Part shown: positions 10,869 through 23,608 of the stretch, piece after piece
Layout: each line of letters starts with the position of its first letter
How positions within the stretch are numbered: position 1 is the first letter of the stretch
Assembly (NCBI GenBank): GCA_003550305.1
Contig: QKYT01000100.1
Coordinates: 155,724 to 219,723, forward strand
Direction: 5' to 3'
Source: Glomus cerebriforme
Lineage: Eukaryota > Glomeromycota > Glomeromycetes > Glomerales > Glomeraceae
Length of the DNA: 64,000 nt
The notes under the pieces: generated by a model
What the model was told of the DNA's origin: nothing
The model's input: the letters and a program-made list of their open reading frames with translations, nothing else
Databases searched by the model: none
Translations under genes and position numbers: made by a program

Positions 10869-11514
10869 CTGTGAGATATTAGTAATTTAATTTAAATTCA
10901 AAATTATAACAATTTAATTTATTATAGTATCTCAGGAAAAAAATATATCCAAATTGGACTATTCGTAATAAACCACCAGGTTTAATTCGACTGACATTAA
11001 TATCTGCCCTATTAAAAATATTTACAGCATCTTTTTGTTCTTAAAGTGGGTTCATTTTTATTGGCTTTTACCATTTTTATTAAATACATTTTAAATGTTG
11101 AAATTGTACTTAAACAAAAGAGACGAGATTAGAAAAAGATCATAATGTTGCTTCATTAAAAAAGTGAAAACTCTCGGAATATCTGATATATCCTGTATTT
11201 ATTACAATGGGTTTTACTGTTAATAAAAATAATAAATTAATGTATACTCTGCCAAGAAATTATTTATTTCTTTTTAGAGGCATTTGGTATAATATATTTG
11301 TCTTTTTACATGCTGATTATTTTTTAAAATAAATGAGAATTTACATGTATTAACATAGAATGAAGGGGTATTTACTTCAATATTTACATCATTTGTCACC
11401 TTGATGTATATGACTAAGATAATTTAATAAAAGCAGTATATGAATCTATATTTCCCAACCAAAAAAAAATCACTTCTATTAAATATTCAATTATTAAGTA
11501 CTTACAATTTCGTA
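10869..11514. other. Convergent intergenic region IWR1/VMP1
   Basis: About 650 bp holding the 3' UTRs of two convergent genes. AT-rich with poly-A/T tracts; no further ORF, repeat or RNA gene recognised. Confidence 0.5.
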
Positions 11515-13609
11515 TTAACTACTTGAATAACCTCTACCTAAATCTATTTCCCGTTTAAGATCACCTTCAATAACACTTCTTGACATTGGAGATTCCTCAA
11601 CATCTCTTTCTGCTTCAGCTTTCTCTTTTGCCTTTCTTTCCAAGTCCTCAATCTCTTGATCATGAACTCGTTTAAGATGTGAAATAGCTAGAGTTTCGAT
11701 TACTGATAATGCAAAATAAGCTAGCATTGCATTAAAAATGCAATTCCAGGCTATAGATATATAACTAGGGCTGCCCTAAAAAATAAAGCTTATTAAATAT
11801 CGAGTAAAGAAACCGTACATAAACCAAAAATGAACGTACCGGACCAATTTCAGGAGCATCTTCACCCTCTTCACGTCTTAATATTTTAGTTTGCCTTTGG
11901 ACAACGTTTAAAAGTTTGTCATGTATAGGCGGTAAGTAATGCCGTGTAATGTCCAAGATTGTGCTAATCATATCTTGGGAAAATATTAATATTACAAAAA
12001 TAGTCTAACAAGTAATATGTATAGTTTTTTTTTTGTCAAAATAAAGGGTATAAAGAGTATTAAAATAATATCGTATGTAATAATAAAATATAAATTCAAA
12101 GAATATTATCAAATACCTGAATAGAAGATTTTACTACCGCTTTGCCTAAAAATGTTGCTCCAAAAAATGTTGAAAATGGGACTAAAAACTGTCCACAAAT
12201 TATGCCTGCAAGATCAAATAATGGATTTGGAATCTAATATTTACGAAACAATTTAATAATTAAAAAAAAAAAGAATTGCACATACTTTACAATACTCTTA
12301 AGTACATATAACACTTACTGAAGCAAAAAGAAATATTCCAAAAAATCCTAATTTTTGCATAAGCCGATGAACCCATATAAGCACCTTTTCTTTATGTGAT
12401 ATACCATTTGGATTTTTAGCCATTAAAGTATCAATTTGTTTTAATTCTTCACTACGACTGCCTGATAGAGCAGCTATAACAATAACAATATATATAAATC
12501 ATTTAAATCGTTGTAGGTTATTTAAGTTAAATTAATAAAATTAATATTTTAAAAAATTTTTCTAACCTGCTCTTGCTACGAAGTATGGCGGCAATTCACC
12601 CAGTGCCGTACCAAACCCCCAAAAGAAAGACTCCCATTGAACTTTTTGAAATATACTCAATAATGATACTGCAACGGATGTTGACACGGAAGGCTGGCAT
12701 CGAAATCTTTAAATTAACATATTACTCAATAATTAATAATAATAACAAAAGCCATAAAAACCATTCCAAAGAAATATGTACTAAATTACTTACCTATGAG
12801 GACCAAATGTTTCAAAATCCAAATTCCCGCACTTATAAGCTGCCCAAGTTACTTCTGCGATATGGGGACCTAAGAACAATACAAATGTATGTAGACCTGT
12901 ACCAAGGCCTACTGAAGAAGCTATTCCCAAACCAATCCAGTAAAAATACCAAAATATATAAGATTGAATTCGATATATCACCTAAAAATTAAAAATTTAA
13001 CAGTTAAGAATCATATAATATTAGATCGATCAATTAAAATAACTCTTAATTAATAATAAATGTTAAATAGGTTATTATTACATCTTGATGTGCCCCTTCT
13101 ACTAATAATGCAAATTGAATCAAGATTCCTAATATAGGTATAGATGTTATAACCCATTTTCTTGATTGTGCATATTCCACAGCTGATTTGACTTGATAAA
13201 TTAAATATGCTGAGAAGTAAGTCATTACAAGGACAGGTGAAGTGTACAATGAAATTGTGGAGCGTTGCCTTTCTAATAAATTACGTCGTCTCTTTACATA
13301 ATCTACAATTTAAAAGATTTGGATCAATCAGATTAAAATGACATATAAAGAAGTAACAACTTAATTAAACAAACCATCAAAGCTTTCTTTTTTCACGTTA
13401 GTCTTTCTCAACATTCTCGGAGAAACGAGTCGACAATCATCAGTAGAACAACCTTCACTCGCCGAATCATCAGCACAAAGTCCTCCTATGCTTTTCGATC
13501 GCCTTAGTCTTGATTTGTTCATTTTCTTCCATTCTTTTCTTTTTTCCACATGGTTACCCGTCGGTCCCGGTGACTCTGAAATTTCAATTGTCGGAATTTT
13601 TCTATTCAT
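11515..13609 (-). CDS. VMP1: VMP1-like ER membrane protein (VTT/DedA scramblase family)
   Basis: Multispanning ER protein of autophagy and ER-contact control; family members scramble phospholipids (known for animal VMP1). Exons in transcript order: 13609-13375, 13302-13082, 12981-12794, 12706-12567, 12473-12319, 12233-12117, 12004-11840, 11775-11515, all in frame, about 493 residues. The soluble N terminus is Ser/Lys-rich. The signature block is [20 protein letters not shown] followed by [15 protein letters not shown]. Next come [36 protein letters not shown] and [20 protein letters not shown]. The charged C-terminal tail ([14 protein letters not shown]) extends past the usual ~400 residues. 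The gene is divergent from TOP3. Confidence 0.93.
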
Positions 13610-14185
13610 AAAAATATTTTATTTTAATATTCTAAAAAACATTTATAACAAAATAATAGAGTTGTGAAAAGAATAATGTAATTTAGAAATTAACCTACAA
13701 ATCAGGATCGTTTTCCATGTCTTTGTAATCTAATATTTATCAAAAACTCTTTTGGTCAAAAAGTTTTATTGCAAAGTACGCGAAAATTATTAACATTTAT
13801 TTACCTGAATAATTTACCCAGATTAAATATTAATATTAGTCGAATAGTTTTATCGTGAATATCTTAAAAATTCAAACATAAAAACTTTCAGTTGAAAGGA
13901 TAAACTTTGAATGAAAGGATAAACTGGTCAAAAAACGATTATATTTTTCGTATTTAGGCCGCAGTGAAATTTTTTTTTTACACGAGGTCACGCTGTACGA
14001 CATACTTTTTTTTCACGTGATAAATTACTTCCCAAAGTGGTGTAAAATTACAACGACCTAACTTGGTAATAATTCATTTGGTCATTTAAGGTTAACTGTT
14101 AAAATTGCATAATTACACAGCTTCCTCCAAAGTTTACGCGTTTTCTAACTGTAAAATAGAAATAATATCTAAATATTTATTTCAC
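13610..14185. promoter_or_regulatory. Shared divergent promoter region VMP1/TOP3
   Basis: About 575 bp between two divergent start codons. It contains near-duplicate stretches around 13889 and 13908 (TTGAAAGGATAAACT and TGAAAGGATAAACTGG) and a CACGTGA motif near 14015. An upstream in-frame extension of TOP3 begins only with TTG at 14105, so it is treated as leader. Confidence 0.45.
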
Positions 14186-16630
14186 ATGGAAACCGATAAA
14201 GTGCTTTGTGTTGCTGAAAAACCTTCGGTAGCGAAAGAAATAGCTAAAATTTTGTCTGGGAATCGGTTTGTAATGAGAAATTCCAGGATTAATTACATAA
14301 AGAACTATGAATTCAAATGTCATTTGAATAGAAAAGAAGTCCAAGTAATAATAACTTCAGTTTGTGGACATATTAATGCACTTGATTTTCCTAGCCAATA
14401 CGCCAAATGGGAAAGTTGCTCGCCAACTGTTTTATTCGATGCACCTATTATAAAAAAAACTATTGATGAGAACGCGGAGTCAATACGAGAAAACATTTTT
14501 AATATAGCACATTCCGTAAGTCATTTGATGATATGGACAGATTGTGATCGAGAGGGCGAAAAAATCGGTTCGGACATTGTAGACATTTGCCGTATGGCCA
14601 ATTCTAATATAAATGTATCACGTGCGAGATTTTCAGCAATCATACCAACACAAATTAAGCAAGCATGGGAACTACCTGCGCAACTTGATATGAATCAAGC
14701 CGAAGCAGTCAGTACAAGAATGGAATTGGATTTGCGTATCGGATACGCATTTACTAGATATCAAACACTAGGTTTAAGACAGATTTTTCAAGAACTTGGA
14801 AATGGCAAAATATTGAGCTATGGTTCATGTCAATTTCCAACTTTAGGTTTTGTAGTTGAGAGGTACAGAGCTGTCGAAAATTTTATTAGAGAAAAATTCT
14901 GGAAAATACATGTTGTAGCAGAACGAGACAACATAAACGTTAACTTTAGTTGGGATAAGGGTGTGTTATTTAACATAAATTGTTGCAATGCAATATATTG
15001 TGATTTGATGATGGACCAGCCAATGATAGCAACTGTAGTAGAAGTTGTAACTAAAGAAACGAGGAAATATAAGCCATTCCCATTAACGACAGTTGAATTA
15101 CAGAAAGCAGGATGTCGGTTCTTACATATTTCATCTGACGAAATCATGAAAATTGCGGAAGATTTATACAATAAGGGATTTATAAGTTATCCAAGAACAG
15201 AAACTGATCAATTTGATCATAATTTTAACTTTCAAGATTTGATCCAAGCACAAACGCAGGATCCAAGATGGGGAGATTTCGCGTCAAGCTTGCTTGACAA
15301 AAGAATAACTACAAGGAAAGGTAAACATAGTGATCAAGCCCATCCTCCAATACATCCGGTTCAGTATGCACCAGGATTAACTGGCAGAGAAAAAGCTGTA
15401 TATGAATTCGTTGTTCGAAGGTTTTTAGCTTGTTGCTCGGATGATGCTAAAGGTAATGAAACAACTGTTAAGATCAGGATCAAGGAAGAATATTTCACTG
15501 CCAAAGGACTTGTTATTTTAGAAAATAATTATTTGGATGTATATCCGTATGATCGTTGGAATGATAAAAATCTTCCAAATTTTATTCTTAATGAAACGTT
15601 TACGCCAAAGGAATGTACGATGGAAGAAGGTGAAACAACGCCACCGGAATATCTAACTGAAGCAGAACTCATTAATATTATGGACAAAAACGGCATTGGT
15701 ACTGACGCAACAATCCATGAACACATCAAAAAAATAATTGATCGTGAATACGTTGAAAAGCAAGATCAAGGAAACAAAACATATTTAGTCCCAACTAATT
15801 TGGGACTTGCTATCGTTGAGGGATATGATTCTATTGGTTTTAATGAATCTTTAACTAAACCTCTTTTAAGAGCAAAAATGGAGCAAAATCTAAAAGAAAT
15901 ATGTGAAGGAACACGAGAGAAAAACGCTGTGTTGATTGAAAATATTAACAAGTACCGAGAAATGTTCTTAATAACTCATAATAGTTTGCAATTCCTGATA
16001 GAAGGATTTGCGAAATATTTTACTTTGAGTTCTGGAACAGATGAAGTTAATAGGATTTTTAACGATATAATTAATGTTGAAAATCCAAAGTTAGTTAGAT
16101 GGTGCCGCGATTCATGGCCTATGTATCTGAAGAAGATACAAAACAATTGGATTATATCATGTATTAATTATCCGAATTGCAACTATGATGGTTTCTTTTT
16201 CAATAACCCCAGCTCAATAAAGAGTATTACAGCTAACAATGAAGTATGTTCAATATGCTCAAAGAATCCTCTTCAACCCGTTTATTGTCTTACTATTGTA
16301 TACCGCACCAATAGGATCATCAGAGGATGTTTTGGAGGTTGTGATGATAATATGGACATGCTACTATCAAGAAGTAGTGGTACTAATAACAATCCCAGAA
16401 ATACCGATACTGATAGTCATAGTAGAAGAGGTCGCGGTTCAGGAACCCGTGGCAGGCGTAGTTCACGTGGTAATGGCGAAAATGACATTCGTGATATACG
16501 AGGAACTCGCAGTTCTCGTGGCTCTCGTGTGAGTAAAAGAGGAGGACGAGGTTCTCGTGGTCGCGGAAATCGTGCTGGTCGCGGTTTTAGAAGTGCACGT
16601 GGTAGGGGCAATCGTGATAATGAATCGTAA
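14186..16630 (+). CDS. TOP3: DNA topoisomerase III (type IA), TOP3A-like
   Basis: Single-exon gene of 814 codons plus stop. Type IA topoisomerase that, with a RecQ helicase and RMI1, dissolves recombination intermediates. The TOPRIM domain starts at VLCVAEKPSVAKEIAKIL and has DCDREGE at residues 119-125. The active-site tyrosine is in GFISYPRTETDQF (Tyr 335, codon 15188-15190). Later family blocks include HPPIHP and LTEAELINIMDKNGIGTDAT. The C terminus has Cys-based zinc-finger motifs (CINYPNC, CSIC) and then an Arg/Gly/Ser tail rich in RGG- and RGR-type repeats, as in eukaryotic TOP3A. The first ATG of the frame (METDKVLC) is the natural start. No break is seen. Confidence 0.95.
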   Translation: METDKVLCVAEKPSVAKEIAKILSGNRFVMRNSRINYIKNYEFKCHLNRKEVQVIITSVCGHINALDFPSQYAKWESCSPTVLFDAPIIKKTIDENAESIRENIFNIAHSVSHLMIWTDCDREGEKIGSDIVDICRMANSNINVSRARFSAIIPTQIKQAWELPAQLDMNQAEAVSTRMELDLRIGYAFTRYQTLGLRQIFQELGNGKILSYGSCQFPTLGFVVERYRAVENFIREKFWKIHVVAERDNINVNFSWDKGVLFNINCCNAIYCDLMMDQPMIATVVEVVTKETRKYKPFPLTTVELQKAGCRFLHISSDEIMKIAEDLYNKGFISYPRTETDQFDHNFNFQDLIQAQTQDPRWGDFASSLLDKRITTRKGKHSDQAHPPIHPVQYAPGLTGREKAVYEFVVRRFLACCSDDAKGNETTVKIRIKEEYFTAKGLVILENNYLDVYPYDRWNDKNLPNFILNETFTPKECTMEEGETTPPEYLTEAELINIMDKNGIGTDATIHEHIKKIIDREYVEKQDQGNKTYLVPTNLGLAIVEGYDSIGFNESLTKPLLRAKMEQNLKEICEGTREKNAVLIENINKYREMFLITHNSLQFLIEGFAKYFTLSSGTDEVNRIFNDIINVENPKLVRWCRDSWPMYLKKIQNNWIISCINYPNCNYDGFFFNNPSSIKSITANNEVCSICSKNPLQPVYCLTIVYRTNRIIRGCFGGCDDNMDMLLSRSSGTNNNPRNTDTDSHSRRGRGSGTRGRRSSRGNGENDIRDIRGTRSSRGSRVSKRGGRGSRGRGNRAGRGFRSARGRGNRDNES

Positions 16631-17308
16631 ATAAGAATCGTAAATATAGATTACAGATAAGATGAAGTCACTTTATTTGTAAATACTTTTTAAATTAATT
16701 CGAATCTAATTTATAAGTCGCATCTATTATTAAATTCGGCCTGTTAAAATATATTGGTAAATTTTTATTCGTCGCAGTGATTCAAGGTTTTTTTTTTATA
16801 TACTGCTTATCAGTTATTATGAATCGAATTCTGGTTGACAAATCACTTTTTGAATGACAAATCAAATTTGACAAATCAATTTAATAGACGATCACTTTGT
16901 TGACAAATCACTTTGACAAATCAACAATCAATTTTAGTTCCCCCAACATTTAGTGTGTAATAAACAGATTTCAAAAGTTGTAGACAGATTTCAAAGTTGT
17001 TCTCTTCCTTGCGAGATCTTGGTTAGTGTGACTTCTTTAAAGTTTTACTTACTGCTACAAATTTTTTTAAAATTTATTTACACTTACTATTTGTAATAAA
17101 AAGGAAATTAAAAAAAAAAAAATAAACTAAAAAACGTTTATTTCTTTAAATTTTTTTATTATTTTGTTTCTTGGAACGCGCTTTTTTGTTTTGTGCTGTT
17201 TTAAAATAAATAAGAATATACTAACGTTTTCTATGCATCTGATTATTCGACTTCGAATAAATTGTTAAATGACATTCCGACAGAAATTTTTTGTATTATA
17301 AGACCAGT
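16631..17308. other. TOP3-XPO1 intergenic region with short tandem repeat
   Basis: Intergenic DNA between two same-strand genes. From about 16837 to 16935 the unit TGACAAATCA(C/A)TTT recurs five times in slightly changed form. The rest is AT-rich with homopolymer runs and no ORF. Confidence 0.55.
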
Positions 17309-20300
17309 ATGGAGGTAAAGAGCATTTATGAGTTTATTAGATAAATTATATCAAATTGACGCGACTTAAACCTTTTTCTTTTTAACTCGTACTTAGAGCA
17401 TTCTGGAATTCTCACAAGAATTTGACGTTGATAAGTTAGACGCTATTGTCAGGACGTTTTACACTGGTGTTGGAGAGGAGGTTTTATAACAGTTTTTTTA
17501 ATACATCTATTGATTATCAATTTTGTTTTATTATAGTCATGTTTCTTTTTTGTTTTTAATTTAAATAGCAAAAAAAGGCACAAACAGTGCTCACTCAGTT
17601 TCAAAATCATCCTGATGCTTGGTTAAGGGTCGATGCAATATTAGATAAATCCAAATTCACTCATACCAAGGTTTTTTTAATTTTTAAATAGGTTGATTAT
17701 TCTTATTTTATGTTTTAATAGTAAATAATAACGATAATCAATCTTTTAGTTTATCGCTCTTCAAATTCTCGAAAAGTTGATCCAACAAAAGTGGAAAATC
17801 CTCCCTCCAGAACAGCAAGCAGGCACGTATTATTTTGCAAATCTCAATTATGTATATTTTAATTTGTAACTTGCTACATTAATCTTGAAAAATATTTAAC
17901 AGGAATTCGTAGTTTCATCGTTAACATTATTGTTGCTACGTCTGACAACGAACAGTCACTTCGAAAAGAAAAAACATATTTAAACAAACTAAATTTGATT
18001 TTAGTCCAGGTTATTAATAAAGCTTGGTCTGAGATTTTTAATTTTATGTTATACTCAACTAAATTTATTTTATTTCAATCAGATTCTTAAACAAGAATGG
18101 CCTCATAACTGGCCACAATTTATTCCAGAAATTGTCAGCACTGGTAGATCGAATGTGACAATCTGCGAAAATAATATGGCCATTTTAAAATTGTTAAGGT
18201 TAGGGAACAATTATGAAAAAAAGACAGAATTTTTTTAATATAAACATCATTTTTACCTTTTAACTTATTCAATTTCTATTAAGCGAGGAAATTTTTGACT
18301 ATTCAGCTGAACAAATGACACAGCTCAAAACAAAGAATCTAAAGACACAAATGTGTCATGAATTTTCCAAAATATTTGAGCTTTGTAATGAAGTACTAGA
18401 AAAGGCGCATCAGCCAAGTTTAATCAAAGCAACTTTAGAAACCTTATTAAAATTTTTAAACTGGATTCCTTTAGGTTACATTTTTGAGACAAATATTATA
18501 GAGAATTTACGGAATAGAGTAAATTTATATATTATTTCCAATTAATTATTTCAACAATTTTATATTCCATTTAAAATAACCAGTTATTTATTTTTAAATA
18601 GTTTTTGGAATCTCCAGAATATCGTAATGTAACGTTGAAATGTCTGAGTGAGATAGGAGCATTAAATGTAAGCCATGAATACGACGATAAATTCATAGCT
18701 TTATTTAACATGGTTGTCGCAGCTCTTGAATCGATGGTACCAGTTTCAGCAGGTATAAATTTATTTTATGGATAGTTAATATCTTTATAGTATTTAGTTA
18801 ATTTCTTAATATAATCTAACTTTCTAAACTTCCTTAAATTTAAAAGATTTCGCCACGATATACAAGAATAGCAGTAACGAAGAACAGGAATTTATTCAGA
18901 ACTTGGCACTGTTCTTCACAGGTTTTTTGAGTACTCATCTTAAGGTACAAAGCTCAAGACCCGGGTCTCTTTATTGGAAAGTTGAGAAATGAATTCACAA
19001 TAGCTCAATATACCGGACTGTTCTGTAGATCATGGAGTCTCAGCAGAACAGTCAACCTCTTTTAAAAGCCCATTATTACCTCCTTAGAATCTCGCAAGTT
19101 GAAGAACGTGAAGTTTTCAAAGTTTGCCTGGAATATTGGACCAAATTGGTAAGAAAAGAAAATTTTATTTAGATAGTAACAAATGTAATTTAATTATTTC
19201 TTTACATGTGTTGTTATAGGTTGCCGAATTATACGAAGAGATACAACAATTACCTGTCCTTGAGATGCCTCTCCTTACCATTACCGGTGTATCCTCTCCA
19301 CCTTCCACGCTTGCCAACATTCCATTGAGAAAGCATATGTATAGTGATATTTTAACAAACTTAAGAGTTATTATGATCGATCGCATGGTAAAACCTGAAG
19401 AGGTAAGCTGCATACTGTCGGCAACATATAAATGCCGGGAAATTTGTAAAAAATTGAAACTAACATTATTGCTTAGGTGCTGGTGGTCGAGAATGATGAG
19501 GGTGAAATTGTGCGTGAATTTATGAAAGACTGCGACACAATTACATTATATAAGAGCATGCGAGAGTGTCTTGTATATTTAACGCATTTGGACGTTCAAG
19601 ATTCTGAAATAATTATGTCAAATAAGTTAACAAAACAGGTGATAAATAATTTTCTACGAATAGTTAAATTATTAGCTTGTATTTAAACTATCAATTCCTT
19701 AACAGATCGACGGTTCTGAATGGTCCTGGAACAATTTGAACAAACTTTGTTGGGCGATTGGATCCATTTCCGGTGCAATGAGTATGATGATCGTTGTATA
19801 AATTATGCTTTTTTCCCTGAGGTTTTGTTTGTTTCATTTAACTTCGTACATTTGTACAGATGAAGACACGGAAAAGAGGTTTTTGGTGACGGTAATTAAA
19901 GAACTCTTGAGTCTATGTGAACAGAAACGTGGCAAAGATAATAAGGCTGTAGTTGCCTCGAATATCATGTATATCGTCGGTCAATATCCTCGTTTTCTCA
20001 AAGCTCATTGGAAGTTTTTGAAAACGGTTGTTAATAAACTTTTTGAATTCATGCATGAAACACATGAAGGTATTGGAACTAGTAGTATGTTGAGGAAATT
20101 AATTTTATAAATGATACAATGGTTACACTTTTATTATTATATAGGTGTACAAGACATGGCTTGTGATACTTTTATTAAAATTGCTCAGAAATGCCGGCGC
20201 CAATTTATTTCACAGCAACAAGGAGAAACTACTCCTTTTATAGACGAGATTATAAACGGCATTGAAACTATTACAAAGGATTTGTCGCCACAACAGGTGA

Positions 20301-22175
20301 ATTTTTAAAAATATCTAATATAAAAAAACAAGTTATGAAGAAATAATATTTAAATTTATTGTTAGGTTCAAACCTTTTATGAAGCCGTAGGTTATATGAT
20401 TTCAGCACAGACAAATAAAAATGTTCAAGAACGTTTGGTGATGAATTATATGGAACTTCCAAATCAAGGAGTAAATAATAATCTATCGTTTGATCTTATG
20501 ATTAAATAATTAGTTGGTTAATTTTAATTTTTTTTTTCTTTTAGTGGGATCGTATTTTGGAAGATATATCAAAAGATATAAATGCACTTCATAATGCCGA
20601 GAACACAAAGATTCTTGGACACGTTCTCAGAACAAATGTAGCGGCATGTAATGCTGTTGGAAGCGGTTTTTCTGTACAAATAGCTAGAATTTATGTAACG
20701 TTATTAGAATTGTATAAAGCGGTTAGCCAAATTATATCTGACACTGTGGCAAATGAAGGTGAGACCTTATTATCGTATTTTCCCGCTTTATACAGAGATA
20801 TTTTATTAATTTTTCACTATTAAAAATACAGGTCTCATTGCAACAAAAACACCTCGTGTACGTAACTTGAGAGTAATAAAAAAGGAGACTTTAAAATTAA
20901 TGGAAGTTTATATAACTAAGTCTGAAGAAACAAGCCAAATCATAACACATTTAATGCCACCATTGCTGTCAGCGGTTCTTATCGATTACAATAATAATGT
21001 TGAACAGGCAAGAGATGCTGAAGTGTTAAGTTCAATGGCAACCATTATAGCAAAGTTAGGCGTGAGTATTTTTACAATTTTTTTAAAATGCTTTAGCTTT
21101 TATTTCATATATATATAAACTAAAATATTTTATACAATTTAGCCTGGAATTACAAATGAAGTTCCAGCGATTCTTAATGCTGTATTTGAGTGTACGTTGA
21201 ATATGATAAACAAAGATTTTTCGGAATATCCTGAACATCGTGTAGGATTCTTCAAATTGCTTCGAGCCATCAATCAACATTGCTTTCCAGGTATATTAAT
21301 TTAAATATTTGTTTCTATTATAATAATTGTTTACATTGATAATAAGCTGATAATTATTTTGTTGTAGCACTTTTAACTTTGCCGTCAGCACAATTTAAAT
21401 TAATAATGGATAGTATTGTTTGGGCATTTAAACACACAATGCGGGATATCGCTGATACGGGGCTTAATATTTGTTTAGAGTTGATAAACAATATAAGTAT
21501 GCAAGATCCAGCCACTGCTAACATGTTCTATCAACAGTATTTCCTTACTCTAGTGGCAGATGTGTTGTTCGTCTTAGCAGATACAGATCACAAGAGTGGT
21601 ACTAATACATTTATATACTTATACATGGTTTTTATTATATTCACTTGGTAAAATTACGTTTTGTTAACAATTTCTTTTTATTTTAAAGGATTCAAAATGC
21701 AATGTAGTGTTCTTCAACGAATGTTCAATCTTGTGGAAACTGGTGCAGTACAATCTCCATTGTTTAATCCAACTGAAGTTCAAGATCCCAGCATGACAAA
21801 TCAACGATTTTTGAGAGAATATGTGATGAATATATTACATAATGCTTTTCCACACTTACAAAGGTATTAATTATGATTTTTCTTCTTATTAAAAAATGAT
21901 TTCTAGTATTAATTTTAAAATCTTTATTCAGTGTCCAAGTTCAGTCCTTTGTAATAGGGCTTTTTGAACTCAATCAAGACAACAACAAATTCAAACTACA
22001 CTTGCGTGATTTCCTAATTCAACTAAAAGAATTTGCTGGTGATAATGCTGACTTATATCTTGAAGAACGTGAAGCGGAAGCAGAACTACGAAAGAAAGCT
22101 GAAATGGAGAGTGCTTTGAAGATTCCAGGTCTTGTAAAGCCTTCAGATTTACCACCAATGGAAGATGAGGAATAA
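17309..22175 (+). CDS. XPO1: Exportin-1 (CRM1), nuclear export receptor
   Basis: Importin-beta family receptor that, with Ran-GTP, exports leucine-rich NES cargo through nuclear pores. Twenty-two exons join in frame: 17309-17314, 17397-17480, 17569-17670, 17750-17822, 17903-18009, 18083-18198, 18284-18518, 18602-18752, 18847-18944, 19029-19148, 19220-19402, 19477-19638, 19706-19781, 19860-20069, 20145-20296, 20366-20470, 20545-20758, 20832-21061, 21143-21290, 21368-21598, 21689-21863, 21932-22175. The product is 1073 residues, the usual family length. Strong landmarks are [18 protein letters not shown] (here [14 protein letters not shown]), [20 protein letters not shown], and [14 protein letters not shown]. 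Cys 524 in [14 protein letters not shown] (TGT 19916-19918) matches the leptomycin B target cysteine. The first exon is only six bases. Intron 4 has a GC donor. An acidic tail ends the protein. Confidence 0.97.
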
Positions 22176-22640
22176 TGATTCAGATAATTTTCATATTATA
22201 TTAATTGAATAGAATTATCAAATGGAAAACTTGTAAACACATTATTAAATGTCTGAATATCTATCTTATTCATCAAGCAAGTCGTATTAATTATCACATA
22301 TATTATCCGCTGTTCATGTTATTCATTTTTTTATATGAAAAAATAAATATTTATTTGCGTTATAAAATAATATAAACGCCAAGAAAATAGTAAAAAGAAG
22401 CGAGGTTATCAATCACTTTGATTTAGAGTTTTGCTTTTTGATTATTCCAACTTCTTCGCAAAATTACCACAATGTTGTGTAACCGATTATTACTTGAGAA
22501 TCATGTGATAAAAATAATAAAAGAATGACTTGAACCGCGTGTTTGTCTTGATTTTCCAACACTATCTTGAATTTAATATCGATTCTTCTTTTCTTTAAAG
22601 ACATTATCGGGTACTTTATTATTTATACCTAAAATAAAGA
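22176..22640. other. Intergenic region XPO1 to SPO7-like gene
   Basis: About 465 bp of AT-rich sequence with the XPO1 3' UTR and the SPO7-like gene's promoter. An AATAAA-like signal lies near 22341. No other feature seen. Confidence 0.45.
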
Positions 22641-23608
22641 ATGTATACAAGATCGCGAAACTATACTCAAATAAATCCATCTTCCTCTTCGTCTTTCGAA
22701 TCACCTGTAACTTCTACAGAGAATAGTCCTAAAATTCTACCTTTGTCTGTGTTAAATGATCCAACAAATTTTAGCAATTATTCTTCTACAACACCACCAA
22801 ATAATCATCAAAGATATAAGGATCTTTTGATATTCGAAGAGAGACTTAAACAAAATTTACATCAATTACAAAGACGAAGTTATAAATATGAAGGTGATTA
22901 TTTTCATTTTATATATATCTACTAAACGTTGAAAACTCTGCAATAATATACTATTGTAATATCTTTTAAGCATTTTTAGGGTTAAATTGTCTGTTACTTC
23001 CAATCTTAACGTACGCAGTTTGTGTTCATGAAAGTAAAGTAAGATTTATTATTTTTATTTAATATAATATTCTTTTTAAAAAAAATAATTGAAAATAGTG
23101 TTTGTTCAATTCACTCCAATGAAATCAGTTCTCCAAAAATATAATAGGATATATAAATTTCATTATTTTTTTGACCATATCAAATACTACTATTTAGAAT
23201 CCAACTTTTCAATTTTTCAGTAAATTATTTCTCTTCATTGCTATTATTACTTTGGTAATGTTTTTTATGAAAAATATTTATGCAGAAAAAGTCAGAGTAG
23301 CCACAAGGTACCTTTTTATAATTTTTGTTTTCCTTTTCTTGTAAATACCAGTTGTAGTGATCAACCTCCAAAAAAATTTTCTTACAAGATTTGTCCCACA
23401 ATGTAATCGTGTATTAAGACAATTTAATATGCATTTCAACGCAAGTGGAGGTGAGATCGTTTTTTATAAAAAAGTACCAAGGAAGTTTCAGGAAGGATTT
23501 GAAAGATATCGTCAAATGTATTATACAAAGAAGAGTCAGAGAGCAAAAGAAAGGGAAGAGAAAGAAAAAGAAAGGGGGAATGTTAAAGGGAAAGACAAGG
23601 ATATATGA
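22641..23608 (+). CDS. SPO7-like regulatory subunit of the Nem1-Spo7 lipin phosphatase
   Basis: Four exons (22641-22893, 22980-23038, 23198-23307, 23389-23608) give about 213 residues. Spo7 proteins partner the Nem1 phosphatase at the nuclear envelope/ER to activate lipin (Pah1). The N terminus is Ser/Thr/Pro-rich, then a conserved helix YKDLLIFEERLKQNLHQLQR. Two hydrophobic spans follow, LNCLLLPILTYAVCV and LFLFIAIITLVMFFM. The family core is RFVPQCNRVLRQFNMHFN with EIVFYKKVPRKFQEGFERYR. The Lys/Glu-rich tail is low complexity. The third exon start was chosen after TTTAG at 23197 because only that keeps the frame through HESK-NPTFQFFSK. The gene is convergent with the next one. Confidence 0.88.

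Noticed and set aside
14105..14185. N-terminal extension of TOP3 by 27 residues
   Set aside because: The upstream frame begins with TTG, not ATG, and METDKVLCVAEKPS is the natural start of the TOPRIM domain.
16239..16611. Two ORFs overlapping the TOP3 Arg/Gly tail
   Set aside because: Shadow frames of a repetitive GC-richer coding tail.
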